From: Microvirga tunisiensis
Lineage (GTDB): Bacteria > Pseudomonadota > Alphaproteobacteria > Rhizobiales > Beijerinckiaceae
Assembly (NCBI RefSeq): GCF_009296175.1
Contig: NZ_VOSK01000002.1
Span: forward strand, 102,241 to 166,240
Direction of reading: 5' to 3'
DNA length: 64,000 bases
In this document: positions 48,076 through 56,518 of the stretch, piece by piece
How positions within the stretch are numbered: position 1 is the first letter of the stretch
Layout: each line of letters opens with the position of its first letter
Notes under the pieces: model-generated
The model's database searches: none
Seen by the model: the letters and a program-made list of their open reading frames with translations, nothing else
What the model was told of the DNA's origin: nothing
Made by a program: the position numbers and the translations under genes

Positions 48076-49266
48076 CTAACGCTTGTTCCGAACCGGGATC
48101 GGCATCTTGTCGGCCGGAATGGTGGCGACGAGATCGAGCAGGTCGTTGGCGTCCTTGCCGCTGGCCTTGACCTTGAAGTGATACATGTCCTGCAGGGCCT
48201 GATGGTCTTCCTTGCGGAAGGTCATCGGACCCTTCGGCGTCTCGAAGGTCATGCCCTCCATGGCCGTGATCAGCTTCTCGGTGTCGGTGCCGCCCGCCTT
48301 CTGGATCGCCGTGACGGCGGCGGAGGCCGCCGCGAAACCGCCTGCGGTGAAGAAGTCCGGCGGCGCGTTGAAGCGCTTCTGGTGCTCGGCCACGAGCCAG
48401 TCGTTCATCGCGTTCTTGGGGAAGGCATAATAGTAATACACAGCGCCTTCCATGCCGGGATAGTTCTTGTAGATCTGCATCGCCGGCAGGATGTTGCCGC
48501 CGGGCGCGATCTCGATGCCGAAGCGCTCGGGCTTCAGGTCGGCGATCTTCGGCAGCGGATGCTGGCCGGCCCAGATGATGTTGATGATCTTCTTGCCCGG
48601 CTTGTCCTTGAGCGCGTCGAAGATGCGCTGGGCGGAGGCGGTGAAGTCCGTGGCGTTCTGGGGTGCATATTCCTCGAACACCACCTTGGCGTTCGGGCGG
48701 ATTTCGGCAAGCGCATTCTTGAGCGCCGCGACGCCGTCCTTGCCGAAGGCATAATCCTGCGCGAGCGTCGCGATGGACACCTCGCCGCTCGCCGGAACGG
48801 CCGCTGCAGCGCCATAGGCGTCCTGGGTCGAGTTGCGCGAGGTGCGGAAGATGAAGCGGTTCCACTTCTCGCCCGTGATCGCATCGGCCACGGCCGGCTC
48901 CACGATCAGTACCTTGCCGTTCTCCTCCGCCACTGGCAGCATCGCGAGCGCCGCTGCGGACGATGTGGTGCCGATTGCGAGGTCGACATTGTCGTCGTTG
49001 TAGGCTTGCTCCAGCAGGGTCTTGGCGAGATCGGCCTTGAGCTGGTCGTCCTTGACGATGACGTTGATCTTGCGGCCGCCCACCGCCATCGTACCCTTCG
49101 TGAGATATTCCAGCCCCATCATGAAGCCAGCTTCGGTCTGCTTGGCATAGGCCTCGAGCGGTCCGGTCTTGCCGGCGATCAGGGCGATCTTGATGTCTTG
49201 AGCAAAGGCCGCGGATGCAAAGAAAATACCTGCCGTGGCGGCAGCGATCGTGAGCTTCAGGCGCAT
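48076..49266 (-). CDS. Periplasmic binding protein of the second branched-chain-type importer
   Basis: Type I binding protein of 396 residues with signal peptide MRLKLTIAAATAGIFFASAAFAQ. The mature part begins DIKIALIAGKTGPLEAYAKQTEAGFMMGLEYLT. The ligand-pocket region includes IGTTSSAAALAMLPVAEENGKVLIVEPAVADAI and FIFRTSRNSTQDAYGAAAAV. The ligand is unknown; amino acids, amides and short organic acids all occur among relatives. It is first in its operon. TTGACA at about 49313-49318 on the minus strand is a possible -35 box, but a good -10 is lacking. Confidence 0.88.
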   Translation of the reverse strand: MRLKLTIAAATAGIFFASAAFAQDIKIALIAGKTGPLEAYAKQTEAGFMMGLEYLTKGTMAVGGRKINVIVKDDQLKADLAKTLLEQAYNDDNVDLAIGTTSSAAALAMLPVAEENGKVLIVEPAVADAITGEKWNRFIFRTSRNSTQDAYGAAAAVPASGEVSIATLAQDYAFGKDGVAALKNALAEIRPNAKVVFEEYAPQNATDFTASAQRIFDALKDKPGKKIINIIWAGQHPLPKIADLKPERFGIEIAPGGNILPAMQIYKNYPGMEGAVYYYYAFPKNAMNDWLVAEHQKRFNAPPDFFTAGGFAAASAAVTAIQKAGGTDTEKLITAMEGMTFETPKGPMTFRKEDHQALQDMYHFKVKASGKDANDLLDLVATIPADKMPIPVRNKR

Positions 49267-49401
49267 CGAACTCCCCGTGTTTTATCGGGTCATTGACGAC
49301 TTCGCAGTGCAGCATGTCAAGTTCGACTCTCGGACCATGAAAGACTGGTTCATTGACTCCCAGGTCTTCGGACCTTGTCGAGAATGCAAATTCCCTTCGT
49401 C

Positions 49402-49483
49402 ATCACCGGCCTTGTGCCGGTGATCCCGATCACGTCAGGCGTCTCGCTCTTCCTATCGGGATGGCCGGGACAAGCCCGGCCAT
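49402..49483. repeat. Compound palindromic intergenic repeat, family B, copy 1
   Basis: An 82-base unit in the 268-base gap between the binding-protein and EamA genes. The first hairpin is ATCACCGGC-CTTGT-GCCGGTGAT, the second is ATGGCCGGG-ACAAG-CCCGGCCAT, and between them the arms ATCCCGAT and ATCGGGAT pair across a 24-base loop. The same architecture recurs at 51121-51310 with a different middle stem. Confidence 0.85.
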
Positions 49484-49534
49484 GACATGGAGGAGAGGGG
49501 CAGCCAAATTCTCGCGGTGATGCAACCGTTTCGA

Positions 49535-50470
49535 TCAGGCCTCCGGCAGCACCGGCGTCTCGATGTCCTTCGCCTCGCGTCCCCGTCGCGCGGCCTCGCG
49601 CTCCAGGAGGAGAAGAACCAGTCCAGCGCCGCAGATGACGGCGGCGCCGACCAGGGTCCAGAACTGCACGACATCGCCGAAGAACAGGTAGCCCAGCACG
49701 ATGGCCCAGACGATCAGCGTGTACTGATAGGGCGCGACGACCGAGGCGGGAGCGATCTTCAGCGATCGGTTGACGCAGACATGGGCCGTCATGGACACGA
49801 TGCCGAGCAGGAACAGGCCTGCGAGATCGAGCGGTCCCGGTGTCACCCACGCGAGAGGCGCCGCGATGACGCCGAAGATCAGCGTGCCGAGAATCTGGCC
49901 GAACACCAGTGTCGCATCGTCTGTCTCCCGCAGCTTGCGGGTGGTGATCATCAGGAGCGAGTAGAACAGGCTTCCCGCGAGCGCGATGAGGGCCGGCAGG
50001 GACAGGGTGGCGGTCGACGGGCGCAAGGCGATGAGAACGCCGACGAAACCGACCCCGATGGCGAGGATGCGCGGCTTGTCGATCTTCTCGCCGAGCCAGA
50101 AGGCCGCAAAAGCCGCCACATAGATCAGCCCGGCCAGGTAATAGGTCATCACGTCGGCCAGCGGCAGATAGGTGACGGCCCAGTAGAAGCAGGCGACCTC
50201 CAGCGTGGAGAGAGTGACCCGCACCGCGTGCAGTCCCGGCTGCGGCGGAATGGCGAAGGGCACCTTCCGCCGGCGCATCAGGGGCAGCAGAACCGCCAGG
50301 GCCGCGACGCTGCGCAGGAGCAGGACCTGACCGACGGAATAGGTGGCGACCAGCCACTTTCCCATGACGTCGTTCATGGCGAACATGAACACGCCGAGCA
50401 GCATCAGGCCGATGCCGACGAGCGTGCCTGAGCGCACCTTTGGGGCGGAAGACGAACCGGAATGCTTCAT
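49535..50470 (-). CDS. EamA/DMT-superfamily transporter
   Basis: Ten-helix membrane protein of about 311 residues with two EamA repeats (GIGLMLLGVFMFAMNDVMGKWLVATYSVGQVLLLRSVAAL and ALAGSLFYSLLMITTRKLRETDDATLVFGQ). LTLIVWAIVLGYLFFGDVVQFWTLVGAAVICGAGLVLL is the typical last part. Members export amino acids, metabolites or drugs; the substrate cannot be predicted. An ATG four codons upstream is an alternative start. Confidence 0.9.
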   Translation of the reverse strand: MKHSGSSSAPKVRSGTLVGIGLMLLGVFMFAMNDVMGKWLVATYSVGQVLLLRSVAALAVLLPLMRRRKVPFAIPPQPGLHAVRVTLSTLEVACFYWAVTYLPLADVMTYYLAGLIYVAAFAAFWLGEKIDKPRILAIGVGFVGVLIALRPSTATLSLPALIALAGSLFYSLLMITTRKLRETDDATLVFGQILGTLIFGVIAAPLAWVTPGPLDLAGLFLLGIVSMTAHVCVNRSLKIAPASVVAPYQYTLIVWAIVLGYLFFGDVVQFWTLVGAAVICGAGLVLLLLEREAARRGREAKDIETPVLPEA

Positions 50471-50551
50471 GGGGCGGATCAATGAGGGAAAATGGACTTG
50501 ATTCCAAGGCTTTTGAGAGGTGACTTAGGTCGTAGACATTGGGAGACACCC

Positions 50552-51007
50552 GTGAGCGATCCGGCACCGAACGATCCCGATTACGAGGCGCGGGTGCGGG
50601 CGAGTTTTGCATCCCAGGGGTTGATGGCGACGCTGGGTGCATCCCTGGTCCGGGTCTCACCCGGTCTGGTCGAGATCTCGCTTCCTGCTTCCAGGGCGGT
50701 GTCGCAACAACACGGCTTCGTGCATGCGGGTGCGCTGGCCAGCATCGCGGATACCGCGGCCGGCTATGCGGCCCTGACCCTGATGCCGCCCGGCGCCGGC
50801 GTTCTCACCGCCGAGTTCAAGATCAACCTCATGGCGCCTGCGATCGGCGAGCGCATGACGGCGCGGGGCAGGGTCATCAAGGCGGGGAGGACGCTCACAC
50901 TCGCACAGGCCGACGTGTTCGCCGTGCACGAGGGCCGTGAGAAGCAGATCGCGCTGCTGACTGCAACTCTCATGGCTGTGGAAGGGCGCGACGGCGTGAG
51001 TGATTAA
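50552..51007 (+). CDS. PaaI-family hotdog thioesterase
   Basis: Hotdog-fold protein of 151 residues with QQHGFVHAGALASIADTAAGYAALTLMPPGAGVLTAEFKINLMAPA, the PaaI motif region (HGxxxxGALASIADTA). PaaI-type enzymes hydrolyse aryl- or acyl-CoA thioesters to rescue CoA. The GTG at 50552 with GGGAG upstream gives the family-typical N-terminus (DPNDPDYEARVRASF-like). An ATG at 50492 with GAGGGA upstream is also possible and would add 20 residues. Confidence 0.87.
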   Translation: MSDPAPNDPDYEARVRASFASQGLMATLGASLVRVSPGLVEISLPASRAVSQQHGFVHAGALASIADTAAGYAALTLMPPGAGVLTAEFKINLMAPAIGERMTARGRVIKAGRTLTLAQADVFAVHEGREKQIALLTATLMAVEGRDGVSD

Positions 51008-51120
51008 CGTGAGGCGCCGGTCTCCCGATCTCTTCATGAGAGCGGGTTGGGATGAGGGTGAAGCGATTGGGTGAAACTTCCCCTTCATTCCGCACAACCC
51101 TTCATGGCGCCTCTCACATC

Positions 51121-51310
51121 ATCACCGGCCTTGTGCCGGTGATCCACGTCTTTCCTGACTAAAGCCTCATCCTGAGGAGCCTGCGTTAGCAGGCGTCTCG
51201 AAGGAGATTCCAGAGAACACTGAATCCTCCTTCGAGACGGACCTAACGGTCCTCCTCAGGATGAGGACTGAGTTGAAGAAGACGTGGATGGCTGGGACGG
51301 GCCCGGCCAT
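51121..51310. repeat. Compound palindromic repeat, family B, copy 2, interrupted by a family A copy
   Basis: The left hairpin (51121-51143) is identical to copy 1. The right hairpin (51288-51310) is ATGGCTGGG-ACGGG-CCCGGCCAT. The middle stem is ATCCACGTCTT (51142-51152) with AAGACGTGGAT (51279-51289), different in sequence from copy 1 but in the same place. The loop of this stem contains a complete family A unit (51165-51266). Together they fill most of the 477-base gap 51008-51484, which shows no gene. Confidence 0.85.
51165..51266. repeat. Compound palindromic repeat, family A, copy 2, nested within a family B unit
   Basis: Outer arms CCTCATCCTGAGGAG and CTCCTCAGGATGAGG are perfectly complementary. 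Inner arms are CGTCTCGAAGGA and TCCTTCGAGACG. The side hairpins are CTGC-GTTA-GCAG and GGACC-TAAC-GGTCC, which differ in bases but not in pairing from copy 1. Confidence 0.87.
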
Positions 51311-51484
51311 GACGTCGTGGATGTCATCCGCGGCGAGCGGAGCAAGGAAAGGGGTCCACGTTCACCTCCCGATTGATGATAGGGGCAGGCTCTCCTTCCC
51401 CCTTGAACCACGCCTTCCAAACTGCGAAATTCGATCTCGTCCTGCTTTGCAGCTGGGACCTTGTAGGCGCACGGGGCAATCGCC

Positions 51485-51871
51485 GTGATCAAAACCGAGC
51501 TTTCCGACCTCTACCGAGGCTACATTGCCTGCTTGAACAAGCAGGATTGGTCGACGTTGAAGCAGTTCGTTCATGACGACGTCCACTATAACGGTGAGCG
51601 GATCGGGTTACGCGGCTATCGCGAGATGCTGGAGAGAGATTTTCAGGAAATTCCGGACCTTCGTTTCAACATTCAGCTGCTGATGTCCGACCCACCTTAC
51701 ATTGCGAGCCGGTTGGGTTTCGATTGTGCGCCGAAGGGGACGTTCCTTGATCTCCCCGTCAACGGGAAGCGGATTCGCTTCGCCGAGAACGTCTTCTATG
51801 AATTTCGGGATGCAAAGATCGCGCGAGTATGGTCGGTGATCGATAAGGCGGCCATCGAAGCTCAGATCTAG
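51485..51871 (+). CDS. SnoaL-like (NTF2-fold) protein
   Basis: A 128-residue protein with the ester-cyclase/SnoaL pattern LYRGYIACLNKQDWSTLKQFVHDDVHYNGERIGLRGYREMLERDFQEIPDLRFNIQLLMSD and ENVFYEFRDAKIARVWSVIDKAAIEAQI. Members include polyketide cyclases and many proteins of unknown role. It starts at GTG. It is monocistronic and convergent with the lactonase gene. Confidence 0.8.
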   Translation: MIKTELSDLYRGYIACLNKQDWSTLKQFVHDDVHYNGERIGLRGYREMLERDFQEIPDLRFNIQLLMSDPPYIASRLGFDCAPKGTFLDLPVNGKRIRFAENVFYEFRDAKIARVWSVIDKAAIEAQI

Positions 51872-51901
51872 TCATCTGCCGGCTTGGAAAACGTCTTGGG
51901 A

Positions 51902-52816
51902 TCAGAAAGTCTTGGCCCCGTTCACCGGCAGCATGATCGCGTAGAGCGATGTGGTGGCGCAGATGTAAAGCCGGTTCCGCTTCGGCCCGCCGAAGACGAC
52001 GTTCGCCACACCTTCCGGCACCAGGATCTTGCCGATCAGGGTGCCGTCGGGGTCGTAGCAATGGACCCCGTCTCCGGCGCTGGTCCAGATCCGTCCCGCC
52101 TCGTCCAGCCTGAATCCGTCGAACAGGCCGTGGGTGCAGGTGGCGAAGATCCTGCCGCCCGAGAGGCTGCCGTTCTCTCCCACATCGAAGACCCGGATGT
52201 GCCGCGGTCCGTCCTTGACATGGGTTGCGCCGGTATCGGCGACATAGAGGCGCGTTTCGTCGGGCGAGAAGGCAATCCCGTTCGGGCGGACGAAATCGTC
52301 GGCCGCGATGGCGACGTCGCCCGTCTGAGGATCGATGCGGTACACATGGCAGGCGCCGATCTCGCTGTCCGCCTTGTGCCCCTCGTAGTCGGAATCGATG
52401 CCATAGGCCGGGTCCGTGAACCAGATCGAGCCGTCGGACTTCACCACCACATCGTTGGGAGAGTTGAGGCGCTTGCCCTGATGGTGGCTGGCGAGCACGG
52501 TGATCGAGCCGTCGTGCTCGGTGCGGGTCACGCGCCTGTTGCCGTGCTCGCAGGTGACGAGGCGACCCTGACGGTCGACGGTGTTGCCATTGGAGTACCC
52601 GGCCGGATGGCGGAAGACGCTGACGGTGTTCGATGTTTCGTCGAAACGCATCATGCGGTCGTTGGGGATGTCGCTCCAGACGAGGTAACGGCCGGACGGG
52701 AAATAGGCAGGGCCTTCCGCCCAGCGGCAGCCTTCCGCTAGTTTCTCCAGGCGCGCCGATCCGATGAACAGACGCTGGAAGCGATCGTCGAGCACAACGG
52801 CGACATCTCTGAACAT
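51902..52816 (-). CDS. SMP-30/gluconolactonase family protein
   Basis: Six-bladed beta-propeller of 304 residues. Metal-site segments are CRWAEGPAYFPSGRYLVWSDIPNDRMMRF (Glu ligand), LNSPNDVVVKSDGSIWFTDPAYGID (Asn ligand) and RPNGIAFSPDETRLYVADTGA (Asp ligand). Family enzymes hydrolyse sugar or aromatic lactones with Ca or Zn. It is followed on the same strand by nothing within 30 bases and preceded, 19 bases away, by the stress protein gene, with which it may form an operon. Confidence 0.88.
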   Translation of the reverse strand: MFRDVAVVLDDRFQRLFIGSARLEKLAEGCRWAEGPAYFPSGRYLVWSDIPNDRMMRFDETSNTVSVFRHPAGYSNGNTVDRQGRLVTCEHGNRRVTRTEHDGSITVLASHHQGKRLNSPNDVVVKSDGSIWFTDPAYGIDSDYEGHKADSEIGACHVYRIDPQTGDVAIAADDFVRPNGIAFSPDETRLYVADTGATHVKDGPRHIRVFDVGENGSLSGGRIFATCTHGLFDGFRLDEAGRIWTSAGDGVHCYDPDGTLIGKILVPEGVANVVFGGPKRNRLYICATTSLYAIMLPVNGAKTF

Positions 52817-52835
52817 GAAAAACCGGTATGTCCTG

Positions 52836-53672
52836 TCAGTGAGCCATCAGAACGGGCATGGTCGTGTTGCTTAAGATATGGCTGGTGGCGCCGCCGAAGA
52901 ACATCTGTCTCAGGCGGCTCTGGGTATAGGCACCCTTCACGAGAAGATCGCAGCCGAGAGCAAGGGCTTCGGACAGGATGGTCTCGCCGGCCCTGTTCGA
53001 CGGATCCGGCACCGTGACTGCCTCTGCCGGCAGATCGTGCATCCTCAGATGCCGCGCAAGCTCCGATCCGGACGGGCCGGGTACGCCCCAATCTTCGAGC
53101 TCGAGAACGACGATGCGCCGGGCCTTCTTGAGCAGGGGCATCGACCCCAGGACCGCGCGGGCCGTTTCCGTGCTCCGGTTCCAGGCGATCACGGCGGTTT
53201 CGCCGAAGGTCCGGGGTACTGCAGGCGGCGCGATGAGAACGGGACGGCCCGTCTCGAACAGGGCCGCCTCGACGGTGGACAGCCTGGTCTGGCCGTTCGA
53301 TCCATCGGGTCGTCCCACCACGACGAGGTCGAAAACCCGGCCATAGGCGCCGAGGAAAGCGTCCTCCATCAGGCCATCCTGCCGCCAGCCGGAACTCAGG
53401 CCGGGAAGACCCGCAGATGCGCGCGCAATCTGCTGCGTCGTCATGAACGCCTCGAACCGCTCGCGGCAGGCGCGGGCCATTTCGAGGCGGTTCTCCGGCG
53501 TAATGGGGGAGGGCACGCCGATGGCGATGTCCACCGGCAGGACCACCGGATAATCGGGGGTGATCGCAATCCCCTCGATATAGCTGTCGAACATCCGGCC
53601 GAGTTGCAGGGCGACCTGCAGCTGGGGCTCGACGATGCCGTGGTCTTCAATCGGGACAAGAATGCTTTTCAT
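52836..53672 (-). CDS. Universal stress protein, two-domain
   Basis: A 278-residue protein with an N-terminal USP half (MKSILVPIEDHGIVEPQLQVALQLGRMFDSYIEGIAIT) and a C-terminal half ending CDLLVKGAYTQSRLRQMFFGGATSHILSNTTMPVLMAH, the nucleotide-binding end of USP domains. The Gly-rich ATP motif is partly degenerate. The ATG at 53672 is chosen because the upstream extension is not USP-like. A stress-adaptation role is typical, but a specific role is unknown. Confidence 0.86.
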   Translation of the reverse strand: MKSILVPIEDHGIVEPQLQVALQLGRMFDSYIEGIAITPDYPVVLPVDIAIGVPSPITPENRLEMARACRERFEAFMTTQQIARASAGLPGLSSGWRQDGLMEDAFLGAYGRVFDLVVVGRPDGSNGQTRLSTVEAALFETGRPVLIAPPAVPRTFGETAVIAWNRSTETARAVLGSMPLLKKARRIVVLELEDWGVPGPSGSELARHLRMHDLPAEAVTVPDPSNRAGETILSEALALGCDLLVKGAYTQSRLRQMFFGGATSHILSNTTMPVLMAH

Positions 53673-53809
53673 GAGGATTATTGTCGCGCTTAAACCCTCG
53701 CTCGGCAAGACCATCCGAAAGTTCACCCCGGGCTGTGGATGGAAATGGGTTTGACATCCGATTGTCGTCGGCTCCAGCTTGAATGGCTCGGCAAATCATG
53801 GAGCCTTCA

Positions 53810-54862
53810 ATGCGTAAGATCGCGACCTTCGGCGCAGCCACTCTCCTCACGTTGTCCGCATCGTTCACGGCACACGCCTTCGATCCCGGCAACACGAGCC
53901 GGATCAAGACGCTCGTGGATACGGGCATGCAGTATTACTGGTCCGGCGGGGACGTGAAGAAGGCGGAAGCCGAGGTCTTCAAGGGCATCACCCTGCATGG
54001 CCGCTACGATGTGGTGGAAAAAGCGTTCGCTGAGGCCTCCTCCCTGGCGCCAGAGCGCCTCGATTTCCGGTTTGCCGTCGCGTCGTCCCAGATCCTGCAG
54101 AAGAACCTTGCCGGCGCCCGCGCGACCTATGAGGATATCCTCGCCAAAAACCCGGCTTCCTTCGATGCGCAAGCCTGGCTCGCGGCACTCGCCCGGATCG
54201 AGGGGAATGCCGACGAGGCCGCGTTGACGGATCAGGCCCTGGCTGGTCTCGACCGGGCGCGGGCGGAGGCCTATCGCCAGCGTTTCGCCCGTGCCGAGGC
54301 CATCATGGCCGAGCGTCCGAACGTGGATGTGCCGAGTTTTCCGGGCCGCGTGATGATCGTCGCCCTCGGCTATGCCCTCGCCAAGGACGGCACCGCGGAA
54401 AAGCCGCTCCTCGACCGCCTGGACGTGGCGCTGAAGGCCGCGAATGCCAACCCGACGGCCCGGATCATGGTCACCGGGGGGCAGCCCCAGGCGGGCGTCA
54501 CCGAGGGCGACGTCATGACCAAGTGGCTGGTCGAGAGGGGTGTGGACCGGGATCGCATCCTGATCGAGGACAAATCGAAGGACACGGTCGGCAACGTGCT
54601 GAACGTCGCCAATCTCCTGAAGCGCCACACCGCCGACGCGGTCATCCTGGTGACCAGCTCCAGCCATATGCGACGCGCCCGCACGTTGCTCGAGGATGCC
54701 TTCCGGCAATACGACATTAGCGCGCCGATCCTTCCGATCGTGGCTCTCGATGCGCCTTCGCTCGAAGAAGCCGCGAAGGTCCCGAAGGACGAGAGGATGG
54801 TGATCTACCGCGATCTCATGCGCGTCTCCGGACTGTGGGCCTATCCAGGCATCCAGCAGTAG
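53810..54862 (+). CDS. Exported YdcF/SanA-type (DUF218) protein with N-terminal helical repeat region
   Basis: A 350-residue protein with signal peptide MRKIATFGAATLLTLSASFTAHAF. Residues 30 to about 170 form TPR-like helices (RLDFRFAVASSQILQKNLAGARATYEDILAKNPASFDAQAWLAALARIEGNADEAALTDQAL). The C-terminal DUF218 domain has RVMIVALGYALAKDGTAEKPLLDRLDVAL, IMVTGGQPQAGVTEGDVM, DKSKDTVGNVLNVANLL and VTSSSHMRRARTLLEDAF. Most YdcF proteins are membrane-anchored or cytosolic; this one looks periplasmic. Family members influence envelope integrity, but their reaction is unclear. GGAG precedes the ATG. Confidence 0.85.
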   Translation: MRKIATFGAATLLTLSASFTAHAFDPGNTSRIKTLVDTGMQYYWSGGDVKKAEAEVFKGITLHGRYDVVEKAFAEASSLAPERLDFRFAVASSQILQKNLAGARATYEDILAKNPASFDAQAWLAALARIEGNADEAALTDQALAGLDRARAEAYRQRFARAEAIMAERPNVDVPSFPGRVMIVALGYALAKDGTAEKPLLDRLDVALKAANANPTARIMVTGGQPQAGVTEGDVMTKWLVERGVDRDRILIEDKSKDTVGNVLNVANLLKRHTADAVILVTSSSHMRRARTLLEDAFRQYDISAPILPIVALDAPSLEEAAKVPKDERMVIYRDLMRVSGLWAYPGIQQ

Positions 54863-54868
54863 TCTGAT

Positions 54869-55693
54869 TTACGTGATCTTGAAGTCTCCCGGCTTCCAGG
54901 AGACTTCCGGATATTGCGGGTCCATCTCCTCGAGGGTCGCCTTGACGATGGTCGCAATCGCCGCATTGCGGACCCATTTCCGGTCGGCGGGGATGATGTG
55001 CCAGGGCGCCCATTTGGTTGAGCAGCGATTGAGCATGATCTCGTAGGCGTCCTGGTACTCGTCCCAGTGCTCCCGGTCTTCCAGATCGCCCGGGTTGAAC
55101 TTCCAATGCTTCGCCGGGTCGTCAAGACGCTCCTGAAGCCTCTCCTTCTGCTCATCTTTCGAGATGTGCAGCATGAATTTGAGAATGGTGGTGCCGTTCT
55201 CGGCGAGCATCTTCTCGAACGCATTGATCTGGTCGTAGCGCTGCTCGACGACCTTTTCAGGCGCAAGCTTGTGCACCTTGCCGATCAGAACGTCCTCGTA
55301 ATGGGATCGGTTGAAGATGCCGATGGTGCCGCGGCGAGGGGCGGCCGCATGGACGCGCCAGAGATAATCGTGCTCCAGTTCGAGCCGCGAGGGCGGGCCG
55401 AAGGCATGGACCGACACGCCGAGAGGTCCGGTCGCGTTGAAGACGCTGCGGATCGTTCCGTCCTTGCCCGACGTATCCGTGCCCTGGAGGATCACGAGCA
55501 GGGCGCGGGCGCCCTCCGCATAGAGCCGGTCCTGCAGGGTGTCGATGTCCTTCGCGAGGGCGGCCGTGGCGGCCTTGGTTTCCTGCTCGTCGCCGAAGAG
55601 GGACTTGTCGCGCGGATTGCGGTCCCGCAGCCGGATCTTCTCGCCGGGTTCGACTCGGAGCTTTTTCAACACGGCCTGTTCCTGATCAGCCAT
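54869..55693 (-). CDS. ppk2: Polyphosphate kinase 2 family protein
   Basis: PPK2-type P-loop kinase of 274 residues that moves phosphate between polyphosphate and nucleotides. Walker A is LLVILQGTDTSGKDGTIRSVFNATGP, Walker B/lid segments are GIFNRSHYEDVLIGKVH and KFMLHISKDEQKERLQERLDDPAKHWKFNPGDLEDREHWDEYQDAYE, and the end is WHIIPADRKWVRNAAIATIVKATLEEMDP. The short one-domain form is class I. GGAGG lies before the ATG at 55693. It converges with the YdcF-type gene. Confidence 0.92.
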   Translation of the reverse strand: MADQEQAVLKKLRVEPGEKIRLRDRNPRDKSLFGDEQETKAATAALAKDIDTLQDRLYAEGARALLVILQGTDTSGKDGTIRSVFNATGPLGVSVHAFGPPSRLELEHDYLWRVHAAAPRRGTIGIFNRSHYEDVLIGKVHKLAPEKVVEQRYDQINAFEKMLAENGTTILKFMLHISKDEQKERLQERLDDPAKHWKFNPGDLEDREHWDEYQDAYEIMLNRCSTKWAPWHIIPADRKWVRNAAIATIVKATLEEMDPQYPEVSWKPGDFKIT

Positions 55694-55780
55694 TCCCGAT
55701 CCTCCACCTCTCCAGGACGATAGGGCATGCCGGCGGGAAAGGAAGATTGGGATCGTCGCGGATGCGCTTTTCAAAGAGTG

Positions 55781-55830
55781 GAGCATCGGATTAGTCCCAA
55801 AAGTGCATTCCACTTTCGGGGTCGATGCTC
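55781..55830. repeat. Palindromic intergenic element, family C
   Basis: A 50-base imperfect palindrome: outer arms GAGCATCG and CGATGCTC, inner arms CCCAAAAGTG and CACTTTCGGG (one mismatch) with loop CATTC. It lies 51 bases before the glutathione transferase start. Only one copy is in the window. Its form recalls dispersed palindromes of Hyphomicrobiales, but it might also be an operator. Confidence 0.6.
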
Positions 55831-55880
55831 TAGCAGGACTTACCGGAGTTCTGCCACTCAGGATGGAAGAGGCTGCCACG

Positions 55881-56516
55881 ATGCTTTCACTCTACTACTA
55901 CCCGGGCAATGCCAGCCTGCTGCCGCATATGATGCTGCGGGAGATCGGCGCCGAGTTCGAGCTGCGCCTCGTCGATCGGGGGCAGAATGCCCAGAAAAGC
56001 CACGAGTATCTCAAGCTCAATCCGAGCGGACGCATCCCGGTCCTGATCGATGGCGACCTGGTCCTGTTCGAGACCGCCGCCGTCGCCCTGCATCTTGCCG
56101 ACAAATTCCCGGAAGCGGACCTTGCTCCCGCCGTTGGAACGGCGGAGCGGGCCGAGTTCTACAAATGGATCATCCGCCTCACGAACACGCCGCAGGTGGA
56201 GTATCGCGCCTGGTTCTATCCGCACGAGCACGTGACCGACGAGGCCGCGGCACCGACCGTCAAGCAGGCGGCCAACGAGCGTCTCAACCGCATGTTCGAC
56301 GTGATCTCCGAGCAACTCGGCGACAGGACATGGCTGCTCGGCGAGCGATTCTCCGCCGCCGATCTCTTCCTGTTCATGCTGATCCGCTGGGGCCGAGGCC
56401 TGCCGCGCCCGCCGCGCAGCATCCCGAACCTGAACGCGCTTGCCGAGCGTGTGCTGGCGCGACCCGCTGTTCAGAAGGCGCTCGAAGCGGAAGGGATCAA
56501 GGCTCCGATCTTCTGA
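55881..56516 (+). CDS. Glutathione S-transferase family protein
   Basis: A 211-residue GST. The thioredoxin-like N-domain runs MLSLYYYPGNASLLPHMMLREIGAEFELRLVDR through LNPSGRIPVLIDGDLVLFETAAVALHLADKFPEADL, with the cis-Pro and the ETAA glutathione-contact. The helical C-domain has WLLGERFSAADLFLFMLIRWGR. The ATG at 55881 has GAGG nine bases upstream; an in-frame ATG six codons earlier is possible. Substrate and class are undetermined. Confidence 0.88.
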   Translation: MLSLYYYPGNASLLPHMMLREIGAEFELRLVDRGQNAQKSHEYLKLNPSGRIPVLIDGDLVLFETAAVALHLADKFPEADLAPAVGTAERAEFYKWIIRLTNTPQVEYRAWFYPHEHVTDEAAAPTVKQAANERLNRMFDVISEQLGDRTWLLGERFSAADLFLFMLIRWGRGLPRPPRSIPNLNALAERVLARPAVQKALEAEGIKAPIF

Positions 56517-56518
56517 CG

